From DAOTXK01 sp034430555 (GTDB taxonomy: Bacteria; Chloroflexota; Anaerolineae; Aggregatilineales; Ch27): a stretch of DNA of 7,067 nt. Below, in pieces: positions 1-5,810 of this stretch; the stretch's first letter is position 1; the number at the start of each line of letters is the position of its first letter. The stretch lies in assembly GCA_034430555.1 (NCBI GenBank), contig DAOUEM010000528.1, positions 1 to 7,067 of the forward strand, written 5' to 3'. The notes under the pieces were generated by a model. It saw nothing but the letters and a program-made list of their open reading frames with translations, was not told where the DNA came from and searched no databases. Made by a program: the position numbers and the translations under genes.

Positions 1-25
1 GCAGCAGGCGATTAGACCGTTGCAT
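1..25 (-). CDS. mreC: Probable start of mreC (partial, 8 codons)
   Basis: On the minus strand an ATG at 25-23 opens a frame reading MQRSNRLL before the window ends. A purine-rich Shine-Dalgarno (GAGGGAAGG) sits just upstream of the ATG. A short basic stretch followed by Leu residues is how the cytoplasmic tail and membrane anchor of MreC usually begin, and mreC conventionally follows mreB on the same strand, as here. MreC is a bitopic membrane protein that links MreB filaments to the wall-synthesis machinery. Eight residues cannot identify a family, so the name rests on gene order and the start signal. Another small membrane protein is possible. Confidence 0.5.
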
Positions 26-107
26 ACCTTCCCTCGGCAAAACTGGTGACGACCTTGAGTTAACGCGGATGTAACCGGCGCGAAGTGAGCAAAGCAGGGC
101 CTGGGAC

Positions 108-146
108 AAAAACACAAAACGCCGCCCGACCGCCTGCCGGGCAGCG
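108..146 (-). terminator. Rho-independent terminator after mreB
   Basis: Read on the minus strand, CGCTGCCCG (146-138) pairs with CGGGCGGCG (128-120) in a 9-bp GC-rich stem with one G-T wobble and a 9-nt loop. It is followed at once by TTTTGTGTTTTT (119-108). This is a textbook intrinsic terminator located 23 nt beyond the mreB stop codon and about 80 nt before the presumed mreC start. The T tract lies only on the minus-strand side, so it acts in the mreB direction. It should end or attenuate mreB transcripts before mreC. Confidence 0.85.
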
Positions 147-168
147 CCAGAACCATGGATGAAAGTGG

Positions 169-1230
169 CTAGTGCTGGGTACTACCCCGCTCCAGGCCAA
201 CCAGGAGCCGCCGCAGGTTGTCATAATCTTCCAGAATACGCCCCGCCCCGCGCGCCACGCAGGTCATGGGGTCGTTGGCCAGCCAGACCTTCACGTTGGT
301 TTCTTCGGCCACGCGCTCCGTCAGGCCCTTGAGCTGGCTGCCGCCGCCGGCCATACAAATCCCGGCCTCCATGAGATCGGCCACCAATTCCGGCGGCGTT
401 TCGTCCAGGGCATCCTTAATCGTATTGACGATGATGGCCGTCGACCCGGCCACGGCTTCACGCAGCTCGATCGAACTGACCTCAATCGCTTCCGGCAGGC
501 CTGTGACCAGGTTGCGACCCCGCATCGTCAAGGTGCGCTCTTCCGGCAGCGGGTACGCCGACCCGATCTCGATTTTGGCTTTTTCAGCCTGGTTATCGCC
601 GACCAGCAAGTTATACTTATTGCGCATGTACTGCACGATATCCTCGTCCAGCTCGTCGCCGGCCACGCGGATCGAACGGCTGATCACGATGCCGCCCAGC
701 GAAAAGATGGCGACTTCCGTCGTGCCACCGCCAATATCCACCACCATACTGCCATGCGTCTCGGTGATAGGCAAGCCTGCGCCGATAGCCGCCGCCACCG
801 GCTCCTCGATCAAAAAAGCTTCGCGGGCGCCGGCGCTCATTGTAGCGTCGTACACCGCCCGCTTTTCCACCTCGGTTACGCCGCTGGGAATGCCCACCAC
901 GACACGTGGCCGGGGAATAGGCACCCACGACTGCTCGTGCGCCTTGCGGATGAAATAATCCAGCATGGCCTCGGTGACCTCAAACTCACTGATCACCCCG
1001 TCCCGCAGCGGGCGTATAGCGACGATATTGGCCGGTGTTTTGCCGACCATCTCCTTGGCTTCCCGGCCAATGGCCAGTGGCCGGCGGGTTTTTTTTTCGA
1101 TTGCCACGTAGGACGGCTCGTTGATGACGATCCCTTTACCGCGCACGCTGACCAGGGTGTTGGCCGTGCCCAGGTCGATGCCAATATCGAGGGAGAATAA
1201 GCCTAATAACCAATCTAGGGGGCTTAACAC
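169..1230 (-). CDS. mreB: Rod-shape-determining actin homologue MreB
   Basis: MreB is a bacterial actin that polymerises under the cytoplasmic membrane and guides lateral peptidoglycan synthesis. From a GTG start at 1230 the protein has 353 residues, close to the usual 335-350. All actin-fold nucleotide motifs are visible: phosphate-1 DLGTANT (19-25), the GIPSGVT segment (113-119), the EEPVAAAIGAG segment carrying the catalytic Glu (about 143), phosphate-2 VVDIGGGTTE (163-172) and the adenosine motif MAGGGSQLKG (293-302). The hydrophobic N-terminus LSPLDWLLGLF resembles the membrane-binding helix of some MreBs. An in-frame GTG at 1257 would add nine residues but has no ribosome site. The 1230 start has AAGGAG upstream, at a rather long 12-nt spacing. 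Family assignment is secure; the start is moderately sure. It is divergent from tilS and is followed by a terminator. Confidence 0.96.
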   Translation of the reverse strand: MLSPLDWLLGLFSLDIGIDLGTANTLVSVRGKGIVINEPSYVAIEKKTRRPLAIGREAKEMVGKTPANIVAIRPLRDGVISEFEVTEAMLDYFIRKAHEQSWVPIPRPRVVVGIPSGVTEVEKRAVYDATMSAGAREAFLIEEPVAAAIGAGLPITETHGSMVVDIGGGTTEVAIFSLGGIVISRSIRVAGDELDEDIVQYMRNKYNLLVGDNQAEKAKIEIGSAYPLPEERTLTMRGRNLVTGLPEAIEVSSIELREAVAGSTAIIVNTIKDALDETPPELVADLMEAGICMAGGGSQLKGLTERVAEETNVKVWLANDPMTCVARGAGRILEDYDNLRRLLVGLERGSTQH

Positions 1231-1242
1231 GGTGTCGTTTGT

Positions 1243-1248
1243 CTCCTT
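1243..1248 (-). promoter_or_regulatory. Ribosome binding site deciding the mreB start
   Basis: AAGGAG on the minus strand lies 12 nt before the GTG at 1230. It lies inside the coding stretch that the upstream GTG at 1257 would use, and that codon has no Shine-Dalgarno of its own. This favours the 353-residue protein, although 12 nt is at the long end of useful spacing. Confidence 0.6.
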
Positions 1249-1276
1249 AATTCCCACCCTATCAGCGCGGCAGGGA

Positions 1277-1285
1277 ATTATAACA
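1277..1285 (-). promoter_or_regulatory. Extended -10 promoter for mreB
   Basis: The minus strand reads TGTTATAAT, a perfect TATAAT hexamer (1282-1277) preceded by the TGn extension. No good -35 box lies 16-18 nt upstream, which suits an extended -10 promoter. Transcription would begin near 1270, giving a leader of about 40 nt to the GTG at 1230 with the AAGGAG site inside it. It would leave only about 13 nt before the alternative GTG at 1257. Confidence 0.75.
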
Positions 1286-1322
1286 TAGCCGATACACAGG
1301 CACTACAACCCGGAACGGCCAG

Positions 1323-1335
1323 ACAATACGATTGT
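1323..1335. repeat. 13-bp palindrome between mreB and tilS
   Basis: ACAAT-ACG-ATTGT is a perfect 5-bp inverted repeat with a 3-nt centre in the AT-richer divergent region. It is about 40 bp upstream of the mreB -10 box and about 60 bp upstream of the tilS -10 box. Its size and place fit a small operator, but a repeat this short can occur by chance and no regulator is known for it. Confidence 0.3.
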
Positions 1336-1391
1336 TTTACCACCTTTTTCCCGTCCTGCAAAAGACCCTAGGCGTCCGAAACACTTGGCCT

Positions 1392-1397
1392 TATACT
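1392..1397 (+). promoter_or_regulatory. -10 box for a probably leaderless tilS mRNA
   Basis: TATACT (5 of 6 matches to TATAAT) ends 6 nt before the tilS ATG at 1404, so transcription would start at or next to the A of the start codon. No convincing -35 hexamer is seen 16-18 nt upstream (TAGGCG and neighbours), and there is no TGn extension. GGGAG before the ATG could instead be read as a Shine-Dalgarno, but it is only 1 nt from the start codon, too close to work well. Confidence 0.5.
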
Positions 1398-1403
1398 GGG
1401 AGC

Positions 1404-2879
1404 ATGCCACTGCTCAAGTCTTTTCTACACGGCCTTGAACGGTTTTCCTTAACGGGCCAGCACATGGTGGTTGGAGTTTCTGGCGGGGCCGATTCCCTTT
1501 GCCTGCTCCACCTGCTCCACCGCGCAGCCGCCTCCCTGTCCTTCACGCTGACCGCCGCGACCCTGGATCACGCGCTGCGCGGGGAGGACGGCGCAGCCGA
1601 CGCCGCCTACGTGGAGCAGATCGCACACAACTGGCGGATTCCCGTGCGGCGCGGCTTGCGGGATGTGCCGGCCCTCGCCCGTCTTCACCAACTCGGCCTG
1701 GAAGAAGCCGCCCGTCAGGCCCGGTACGGCTTCCTGGCGCAGGTCGCCAGAGGCACCGGCGCTTCGCTGATCGCCGTCGGCCACAACGCCGACGACCAAG
1801 CGGAGACCATCCTGCTTAACCTGATCCGGGGAAGCGGGCTGGCCGGGCTGGCCGGCATGAGTCCGGAGACCCCGCTGAGCCGGCAACACCTGCTCCCCAC
1901 AGAATCGCCGCCCGTCGGCGTCCGGATCATCCGGCCCCTGCTGGACGTTACCCGCGAGGCCATCGACGCCTACAACGAAACCCACCACCTCCAGCCGCGC
2001 GTAGATGCCACCAATGCCGATACCCATTACCGCCGCAACCGGCTGCGCCACGAGGTTTTGCCCATCCTGACCGAGTTGAATCCCAACCTCCGGCAGACGC
2101 TGGCCCGCACCGGGCGAATCCTGGCGGCGGACCATCAACTGCTCACTCAGATCGTCCACGCGGCTTTTGAGACCCTACAACGCGCGCGCACCTCGGATAG
2201 CATCGCCCTGGACCTGGCGGCCTTCCGCCAGCCCGATCTGCCTGTGGCGGTCCGGCGCGGCCTGATCCGCGAGGCGGTGCGGCGGCTGGCCCCCAACGTA
2301 CATGACATCGGCCTGGAAACCACCGAGCAAGCCCTGGATGTCGCGCTGAACGGCCCCACCGGGCATGAATCCCGGCTGCCCAGCGGAATCATCCTGGCAG
2401 TGAGCTACGACCGGATCACCCTGCGCCAGCCCGAGGCCGGGCTACTCCACGCCGGCCAGCCATGGCTGCCGGCCGACTCCAGTTATCCGGTGAACTACCC
2501 CGGTGCCACACCCATCCCCGGCACCGGCTGGACGCTGGTAATCCGCTGGCTGTCCCCGGACGAAGACCCGGCCGACAGCCGCCGACAACCCTTAACCGTC
2601 ACCCTGGCGCTGCCAGAGAAGGCACGCCTGGCCCTGCGCACCCGCCGGCGCGGCGACCGCGTGCAGCCCCTGGGTTTGGCCGGTCATAGCCAGAAGCTGA
2701 GCGACCTGCTGATCAATGCCAGGGTACCGGCCGCTCAGCGCGATCACCTCCCCCTGCTGACGGTTAACGACGATATTGCCTGGGTGGTCATGGGCGAACG
2801 GCAGCGCATCGGCCAGAGTTACGCCGTCGAGAAGCCCAGTGAGCGGATTGTAGTGGCCTGCTGGCGTCGATACCAGTAG
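1404..2879 (+). CDS. tilS: tRNA(Ile)-lysidine synthase TilS
   Basis: TilS attaches lysine to C34 of the CAU-anticodon tRNA-Ile using ATP, making lysidine so that the tRNA reads AUA and is charged with isoleucine. The 491-residue protein shows the N-type ATP-pyrophosphatase PP-loop SGGADS (26-31), DHALRGED (55-62), EEAARQARYGFL (100-111), GHNADDQAET (126-135) with the following RGSGLAGLAGM, and RRNRLRHE (210-217). All are hallmarks of TilS. A C-terminal substrate-binding domain begins near 410 with RRRGDRVQPLG, as in the long E. coli-type enzymes rather than the short Aquifex type. I chose the ATG at 1404 because an in-frame TTG at 1332 would add 24 residues unlike the family and would place the -10 box inside the gene. 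The gene stands alone: mreB diverges upstream and a new promoter follows. Confidence 0.97.
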   Translation: MPLLKSFLHGLERFSLTGQHMVVGVSGGADSLCLLHLLHRAAASLSFTLTAATLDHALRGEDGAADAAYVEQIAHNWRIPVRRGLRDVPALARLHQLGLEEAARQARYGFLAQVARGTGASLIAVGHNADDQAETILLNLIRGSGLAGLAGMSPETPLSRQHLLPTESPPVGVRIIRPLLDVTREAIDAYNETHHLQPRVDATNADTHYRRNRLRHEVLPILTELNPNLRQTLARTGRILAADHQLLTQIVHAAFETLQRARTSDSIALDLAAFRQPDLPVAVRRGLIREAVRRLAPNVHDIGLETTEQALDVALNGPTGHESRLPSGIILAVSYDRITLRQPEAGLLHAGQPWLPADSSYPVNYPGATPIPGTGWTLVIRWLSPDEDPADSRRQPLTVTLALPEKARLALRTRRRGDRVQPLGLAGHSQKLSDLLINARVPAAQRDHLPLLTVNDDIAWVVMGERQRIGQSYAVEKPSERIVVACWRRYQ

Positions 2880-2915
2880 ATACCACAATAAGGTCCCAGC
2901 TATATCATCACTAAT

Positions 2916-2944
2916 TTGCCATTAGAGGAAAAATGAAGTAAAGT
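2916..2944 (+). promoter_or_regulatory. Sigma70-type promoter for regulator-GH3 unit
   Basis: TTGCCA (2916-2921, 5 of 6 matches to the -35 consensus) and TAAAGT (2939-2944, 4 of 6 to the -10) are separated by exactly 17 nt, in an AT-rich gap after tilS. The start would fall near 2951, about 37 nt before the chosen ATG at 2988. The rest of 2880-2915 shows no clear terminator for tilS. Confidence 0.55.
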
Positions 2945-2987
2945 TAAGACAACATTGGCAAATCACATATACAAGATGGATAACCCT

Positions 2988-3842
2988 ATGAGTGCAAATT
3001 CAGACACAGCCTATATTCTGGTCGTCGATGATGAAAGCGCAATTCGATATTCCATCACCAAAACGCTGCAACGCGTTGGCTACCAGGTCGACTCGGCTGC
3101 CAGCGGCGAAGAAGCCATCCAGTTAATGGGCCAGAAGGACTACAACGTCGTGCTGACTGACATCCGTATGCCAGGCATCAGCGGCGTTGAACTGCTGTCT
3201 CGCGTGAAGGAAGAAGCACCCGATGCCATTGTCATCCTCCTGACCGGTTATGCCAGCCTGGACACCGCCGTCGAAAGCCTGCGTCTGGGCGCTCACGACT
3301 ACTTGATCAAGCCGAGTTCCAGCCAGGACATTCGGGACAGTGTCGCGCGCGGCATTGAACGAGCATACAATCTCCAACGGCGCCGCGCCCTATTGGATGC
3401 CATTCAGAACAACGTCGCAGAACTGGCCGATGTCTCCACCATCGCGCCGCGTCCGGCAACCGCCTCGCCCAGCCAGCTGCAGCCTACTGCCACGGCAACC
3501 CCGATCGCCACGCCGGTCAATACCATGGCTCTGGGCCCTCTGACGATTTTCCCGGGCCGTTACCAGATTGCGGTGGGTGAGCAGCCCATCGACCTGACGC
3601 CCACCGAATTCGACCTGCTGCTGTACCTGGCCGTCCATCGCGGGCGCGTGGTCCCTTGCCACGAGCTCGTGCGGGAGGTACGCGGTTATTCCATCGACGA
3701 ACCGGAAGCCCGCGAGGTCATCCGTCCGCACATCAGCAACCTGCGCCGCAAGCTCAAGCAGGCCGGGCAGGACCCCAACCTGATCGTCAATGTGCGCGGG
3801 ATTGGATACCGGCTGGCCGACCTGCCTGACAGCCAGGAATGA
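2988..3842 (+). CDS. Response regulator, receiver plus OmpR-type winged helix
   Basis: A cytoplasmic two-component transcription factor of 284 residues from the ATG at 2988. The receiver domain (about 8-120) has the acidic pair DD at 14-15, the phospho-acceptor Asp58 in LTDIRMPG, Thr86 and Lys108 in YLIKP. The stretch TDIRMPG...GYASLDTAVESLRLGAHDYLIKP is more like NtrC/AtoC receivers than OmpR ones. A helical segment (about 125-150) and a Pro/Thr/Ala-rich linker (about 153-178) lead to a winged-helix DNA-binding domain (about 182-280) of the Trans_reg_C type, ending in the typical NVRGIGYRL wing. Other in-frame starts are TTG 2955 and ATG 2976. 2988 was chosen for the normal receiver N-terminus and a weak GGA 7 nt upstream. 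No sensor kinase is in the window. It is 3 nt from the GH3 gene and probably co-transcribed with it. Its target genes are unknown. Confidence 0.92.
   Translation: MSANSDTAYILVVDDESAIRYSITKTLQRVGYQVDSAASGEEAIQLMGQKDYNVVLTDIRMPGISGVELLSRVKEEAPDAIVILLTGYASLDTAVESLRLGAHDYLIKPSSSQDIRDSVARGIERAYNLQRRRALLDAIQNNVAELADVSTIAPRPATASPSQLQPTATATPIATPVNTMALGPLTIFPGRYQIAVGEQPIDLTPTEFDLLLYLAVHRGRVVPCHELVREVRGYSIDEPEAREVIRPHISNLRRKLKQAGQDPNLIVNVRGIGYRLADLPDSQE
3835..3838 (+). promoter_or_regulatory. Ribosome binding site of GH3 gene, inside regulator gene
   Basis: AGGA lies 7 nt before the ATG at 3846 and within the last codons of the response regulator, whose TGA ends at 3842. Ribosomes ending the regulator would be right at this site, so translational coupling is likely. 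Confidence 0.7.
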
Positions 3843-3845
3843 TAG

Positions 3846-5561
3846 ATGGGGTACCACCATTGGAAGCGCCACCTGGCAGCACTGGGTGGCGCTTTTTTCC
3901 TGCTGTGGTCGGCGATGCTGACGCCAGCGGCCGCCGCCCGCCGCCAGGGGACAGGCCCACGGATTGACGCCTTACTGGCCGAGATGTCGCTGAGAGACAA
4001 AGTGGCCCAGCTGTTCATGGTCAGCCTGTGGGGCGAGCAGCTCACGGCCGATTCAGCGCAATTCCTGGTTACCTACAATCCCGGCGGCGTGATCCTGTTC
4101 GGTTACAATACCGATTCGCCGGAACAGATCACCGCGTTAACCAATGCCATCCAGCAAACCGGGCTGACCCGGCCGGGCAGCATCCCGGCCTGGATCGCCA
4201 TCGACCAGGAAGGCGGGATCGTCTCTCGCCTGTCGGAAGGCTTCACGACTTTTCCGGTGAATATGGCAGTTGCCGCAACCGGCGACCCGGCCTACGCGCG
4301 GGCCATTGGCCGGGCGATGGCCGCCGAATTGCGGGCCGTCGGCATCAATATGAACCTGGCCCCGGTCGCCGATGTCCAGACCAACCCGCTGAACCCGGTG
4401 ATCAACCGGCGGGCTTACGGCACCGACCCGGCTATCGTCGGGCAGATGTCGGCGGCGATGATCGAAGGGTTGCAGGCTGGCGGCGTGATGGCGACCGCCA
4501 AACATTTCCCCGGGCACGGCGACACGGGCACCGATTCTCACCTGGAGCTGCCGGTCGTATCCCTGGAGCGGACTCGCCTGGACGAAGTCGAACTGGTCCC
4601 CTTTCGACAGGCTATCGCCGTCGACGTCGGCGCGATCATGGCCGCTCACATCTGGTATCCGGCGCTGGACCCTACCCCGAATACGCCGGCCAGCCTGTCT
4701 GCACCGGTCTTGAGCGGCCTGCTGCGGCAGGAGATGGCCTTTGAGGGCTTGATCATGACCGACGCCCTGGACATGGACTCCATCGACCGGCAGTACGATC
4801 TGGCTGAAGCCGCCATCCGGGCGATACAGGCCGGAGCCGACCTGATCACGCCGGGGCCGCACACCGGCCTGGCCGCGCAGCAGGCCGCGGTCGAAGCAGT
4901 GGTCGACGCCGTGTTAAGCGGCAGCATCTCACTGGGGCGCATCGAGGAGTCCGTCCGGCGGATTCTCCGGCTCAAGGCACGGTTCGGTGTGCTCGACTGG
5001 ATGCCGCTCGATCCGGCCAGCGCCGACATGCGGATCGACCGCGCGGCGCACGAGGCACTGGTTGCCGAGACGCTGGCTGCCGCCGTCACGCTGGTCACCG
5101 ATGAGCGCGGCCTGGTGCCGGTTGGACCAGGACAGCAGGTCGCCCTGATCTATCCGGCCACCCGACCCAGCCTCGCGCGCGCCTGCGAGTCATATGCCCC
5201 GGAAATGCGGGTGATCGGCGTCTCCCTGGGACCCACCGACGAAGAACGCGGCTGGGCAGTGACGACAGCCCAGCTATCAGACGTGGCCATCGTCTTCACC
5301 CAGGACCTCATGGACAGCCCGGCCTACCTGGCGATGGTGCGCGCCCTGCCCCCGGAAAAAACCATCGTGGTCGCGCTGCGCTCCCCTTATGATTGGCAGT
5401 CCGTGCCGCGCGTCGCCGCTTACCTGGCGACCTACAGCCCGCTCCAACCGGCGGTCACCGCGGTCTGCGGGGGGTTATTTGGCGCGCAGCCGATCACGGG
5501 TATGCTGCCCGTCGACCTCGGCGAATCGCTGCCGGCAGGGACCGGTCTACAGCGCCCGTGA
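3846..5561 (+). CDS. Secreted GH3 beta-N-acetylhexosaminidase, NagZ-like
   Basis: A family 3 glycoside hydrolase of 571 residues, likely removing terminal GlcNAc from muropeptides or related amino sugars outside the membrane. Residues 1-31 form a Sec signal peptide: basic start with KR at 7-8, hydrophobic core, and Ala-rich cleavage region near 30-31. There is no lipobox Cys. The catalytic TIM barrel (about 38-380) has DQEGG (120-124), NLAPVADV, the NagZ-specific flexible-loop motif KHFPGHGDTGTDSH (219-232) with the Asp230/His232 dyad acting as acid-base, and the nucleophile Asp306 in IMTDALDMD. The Asp-His loop separates NagZ-type enzymes from beta-glucosidases of GH3. Residues about 400-571 form a second alpha/beta domain like that of two-domain Gram-positive NagZ proteins, absent in the short cytoplasmic E. 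coli enzyme. It is coupled to the response regulator upstream. Family and secretion are sure; the exact substrate is not. Confidence 0.93.
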   Translation: MGYHHWKRHLAALGGAFFLLWSAMLTPAAAARRQGTGPRIDALLAEMSLRDKVAQLFMVSLWGEQLTADSAQFLVTYNPGGVILFGYNTDSPEQITALTNAIQQTGLTRPGSIPAWIAIDQEGGIVSRLSEGFTTFPVNMAVAATGDPAYARAIGRAMAAELRAVGINMNLAPVADVQTNPLNPVINRRAYGTDPAIVGQMSAAMIEGLQAGGVMATAKHFPGHGDTGTDSHLELPVVSLERTRLDEVELVPFRQAIAVDVGAIMAAHIWYPALDPTPNTPASLSAPVLSGLLRQEMAFEGLIMTDALDMDSIDRQYDLAEAAIRAIQAGADLITPGPHTGLAAQQAAVEAVVDAVLSGSISLGRIEESVRRILRLKARFGVLDWMPLDPASADMRIDRAAHEALVAETLAAAVTLVTDERGLVPVGPGQQVALIYPATRPSLARACESYAPEMRVIGVSLGPTDEERGWAVTTAQLSDVAIVFTQDLMDSPAYLAMVRALPPEKTIVVALRSPYDWQSVPRVAAYLATYSPLQPAVTAVCGGLFGAQPITGMLPVDLGESLPAGTGLQRP

Positions 5562-5567
5562 TCCCTG

Positions 5568-5576
5568 TGCTATACT
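5568..5576 (+). promoter_or_regulatory. Extended -10 promoter for Clp-like gene
   Basis: TGCTATACT combines the TGn extension with a TATACT hexamer (5571-5576), just after the GH3 stop codon. No clear -35 box is seen upstream, which an extended -10 can tolerate. The start would be near 5583, giving a 5' leader of about 228 nt before the ATG at 5811. The hexamer and the following GGG (TATACTGGG) match the tilS -10 region exactly. Confidence 0.6.
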
Positions 5577-5579
5577 GGG

Positions 5580-5603
5580 CAGGTCAGGAGCACCTGACGC
5601 CTG
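5580..5603 (+). repeat. Palindrome/hairpin at predicted transcript start
   Basis: GTCAGG-AGCA-CCTGAC (5583-5598) is a perfect 6-bp inverted repeat with a 4-nt loop. With CAGG at 5580 and CCTG at 5600 it can form an alternative 9-bp stem with a 2-nt bulge. It begins at the predicted +1 of the extended -10 promoter. It could be an operator overlapping the start or a 5'-end RNA hairpin. No T tract follows, so it is not an intrinsic terminator for the GH3 gene. Confidence 0.5.
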
Positions 5604-5638
5604 GGTGTAGCCGGGTCGGCTATAAATCGAGTAGAATT

Positions 5639-5654
5639 GGAACGGTACGTTTCC
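5639..5654. repeat. Palindromic operator-like site GGAAnnGTACnnTTCC
   Basis: A 16-bp sequence whose outer GGAA/TTCC and central GTAC are symmetrical, with 2-nt mismatched spacers. Three spaced half-contacts are typical of a dimeric regulator site. It lies in the leader about 60 nt downstream of the predicted start. No known binding-site consensus is claimed. Confidence 0.3.
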
Positions 5655-5702
5655 AGGCAAATAGGGTCAGCGTCACCGTTAGCGACGTTTCAGCCGCCAA
5701 TT

Positions 5703-5756
5703 CGTAAACATAGCTGGACCCAACTGGTGGCCAGCCCATAGGCTGTTCCGTTTACG
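5703..5756 (+). repeat. Nested inverted repeats in Clp-like gene leader
   Basis: CGTAAAC (5703-5709) and GTTTACG (5750-5756) form a perfect 7-bp outer stem. Between them CAGCC-CATA-GGCTG (5732-5745) forms an inner hairpin. CTGG-TGG-CCAG (5724-5734) and GCTGG/CCAGC (5713-5717 with 5731-5735) compete with it for the same bases. Mutually exclusive pairings like this are seen in regulatory leaders, but I recognise no known riboswitch. Confidence 0.4.
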
Positions 5757-5764
5757 CCAGCCAG

Positions 5765-5784
5765 ACGCCACCCGGCGTGCATTT
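5765..5784 (+). promoter_or_regulatory. Short GC hairpin followed by ATTTT, attenuator-like
   Basis: ACGCC-ACCC-GGCGT (5765-5778) forms a 5-bp stem with a 4-nt loop, followed after GC by ATTTT, 15 nt upstream of the ribosome site. The stem is short and the T run weak, so termination would be inefficient at best. The GGCGT arm could also pair with ACGCC at 5754-5758, which overlaps the outer stem arm at 5750-5756, giving competing folds. Confidence 0.3.
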
Positions 5785-5798
5785 TCCAGGCTTTTAAT

Positions 5799-5803
5799 AA
5801 GGA
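5799..5803 (+). promoter_or_regulatory. Ribosome binding site of Clp-like gene
   Basis: AAGGA with a 7-nt spacer to the ATG at 5811 is the clearest Shine-Dalgarno on the right side of the window and fixes the start of the Clp-like protein. Confidence 0.8.
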
Positions 5804-5810
5804 TCACCTC

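Noticed and set aside
172..1200. Long plus-strand open frame of 342 codons opposite mreB
   Set aside because: It lies wholly antisense to a fully motif-bearing mreB. Its translation is rich in His, Arg, Gln and Asp with no recognisable domain. It is a shadow of GC-biased codon positions.
1332..1403. Upstream TTG start extending TilS by 24 residues
   Set aside because: The added residues do not resemble TilS N-termini, no ribosome site precedes the TTG, and the extension covers the TATACT promoter box.
2925..2941. Minimal two-codon reading frame ATG-AAG-TAA preceded by GAGGAA before the response regulator
   Set aside because: It falls inside the predicted promoter (between and over the -35 and -10 boxes), so it would not be transcribed from that promoter; chance in AT-rich sequence is enough.
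5580..5603. Hairpin after the GH3 gene as an intrinsic terminator
   Set aside because: No T run follows the stem; GGTGTAG does. The position at a predicted transcription start fits an operator or 5' hairpin better.
5393..5707. Plus-strand frame of 104 codons overlapping the end of the GH3 gene and running into the leader
   Set aside because: Most of it is the GH3 sequence in another frame, Arg/Ala/Pro-rich, with no ribosome site or domain; the part past the GH3 stop shows no gene-like features.
5801..5810. GGATCACCTC just before the Clp-like ATG, identical to the start of the 16S rRNA 3' tail
   Set aside because: It is in the same sense as the rRNA tail, not complementary to it, and only 10 nt long. 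The AAGGA that overlaps it is an ordinary Shine-Dalgarno. Coincidence is the best reading.
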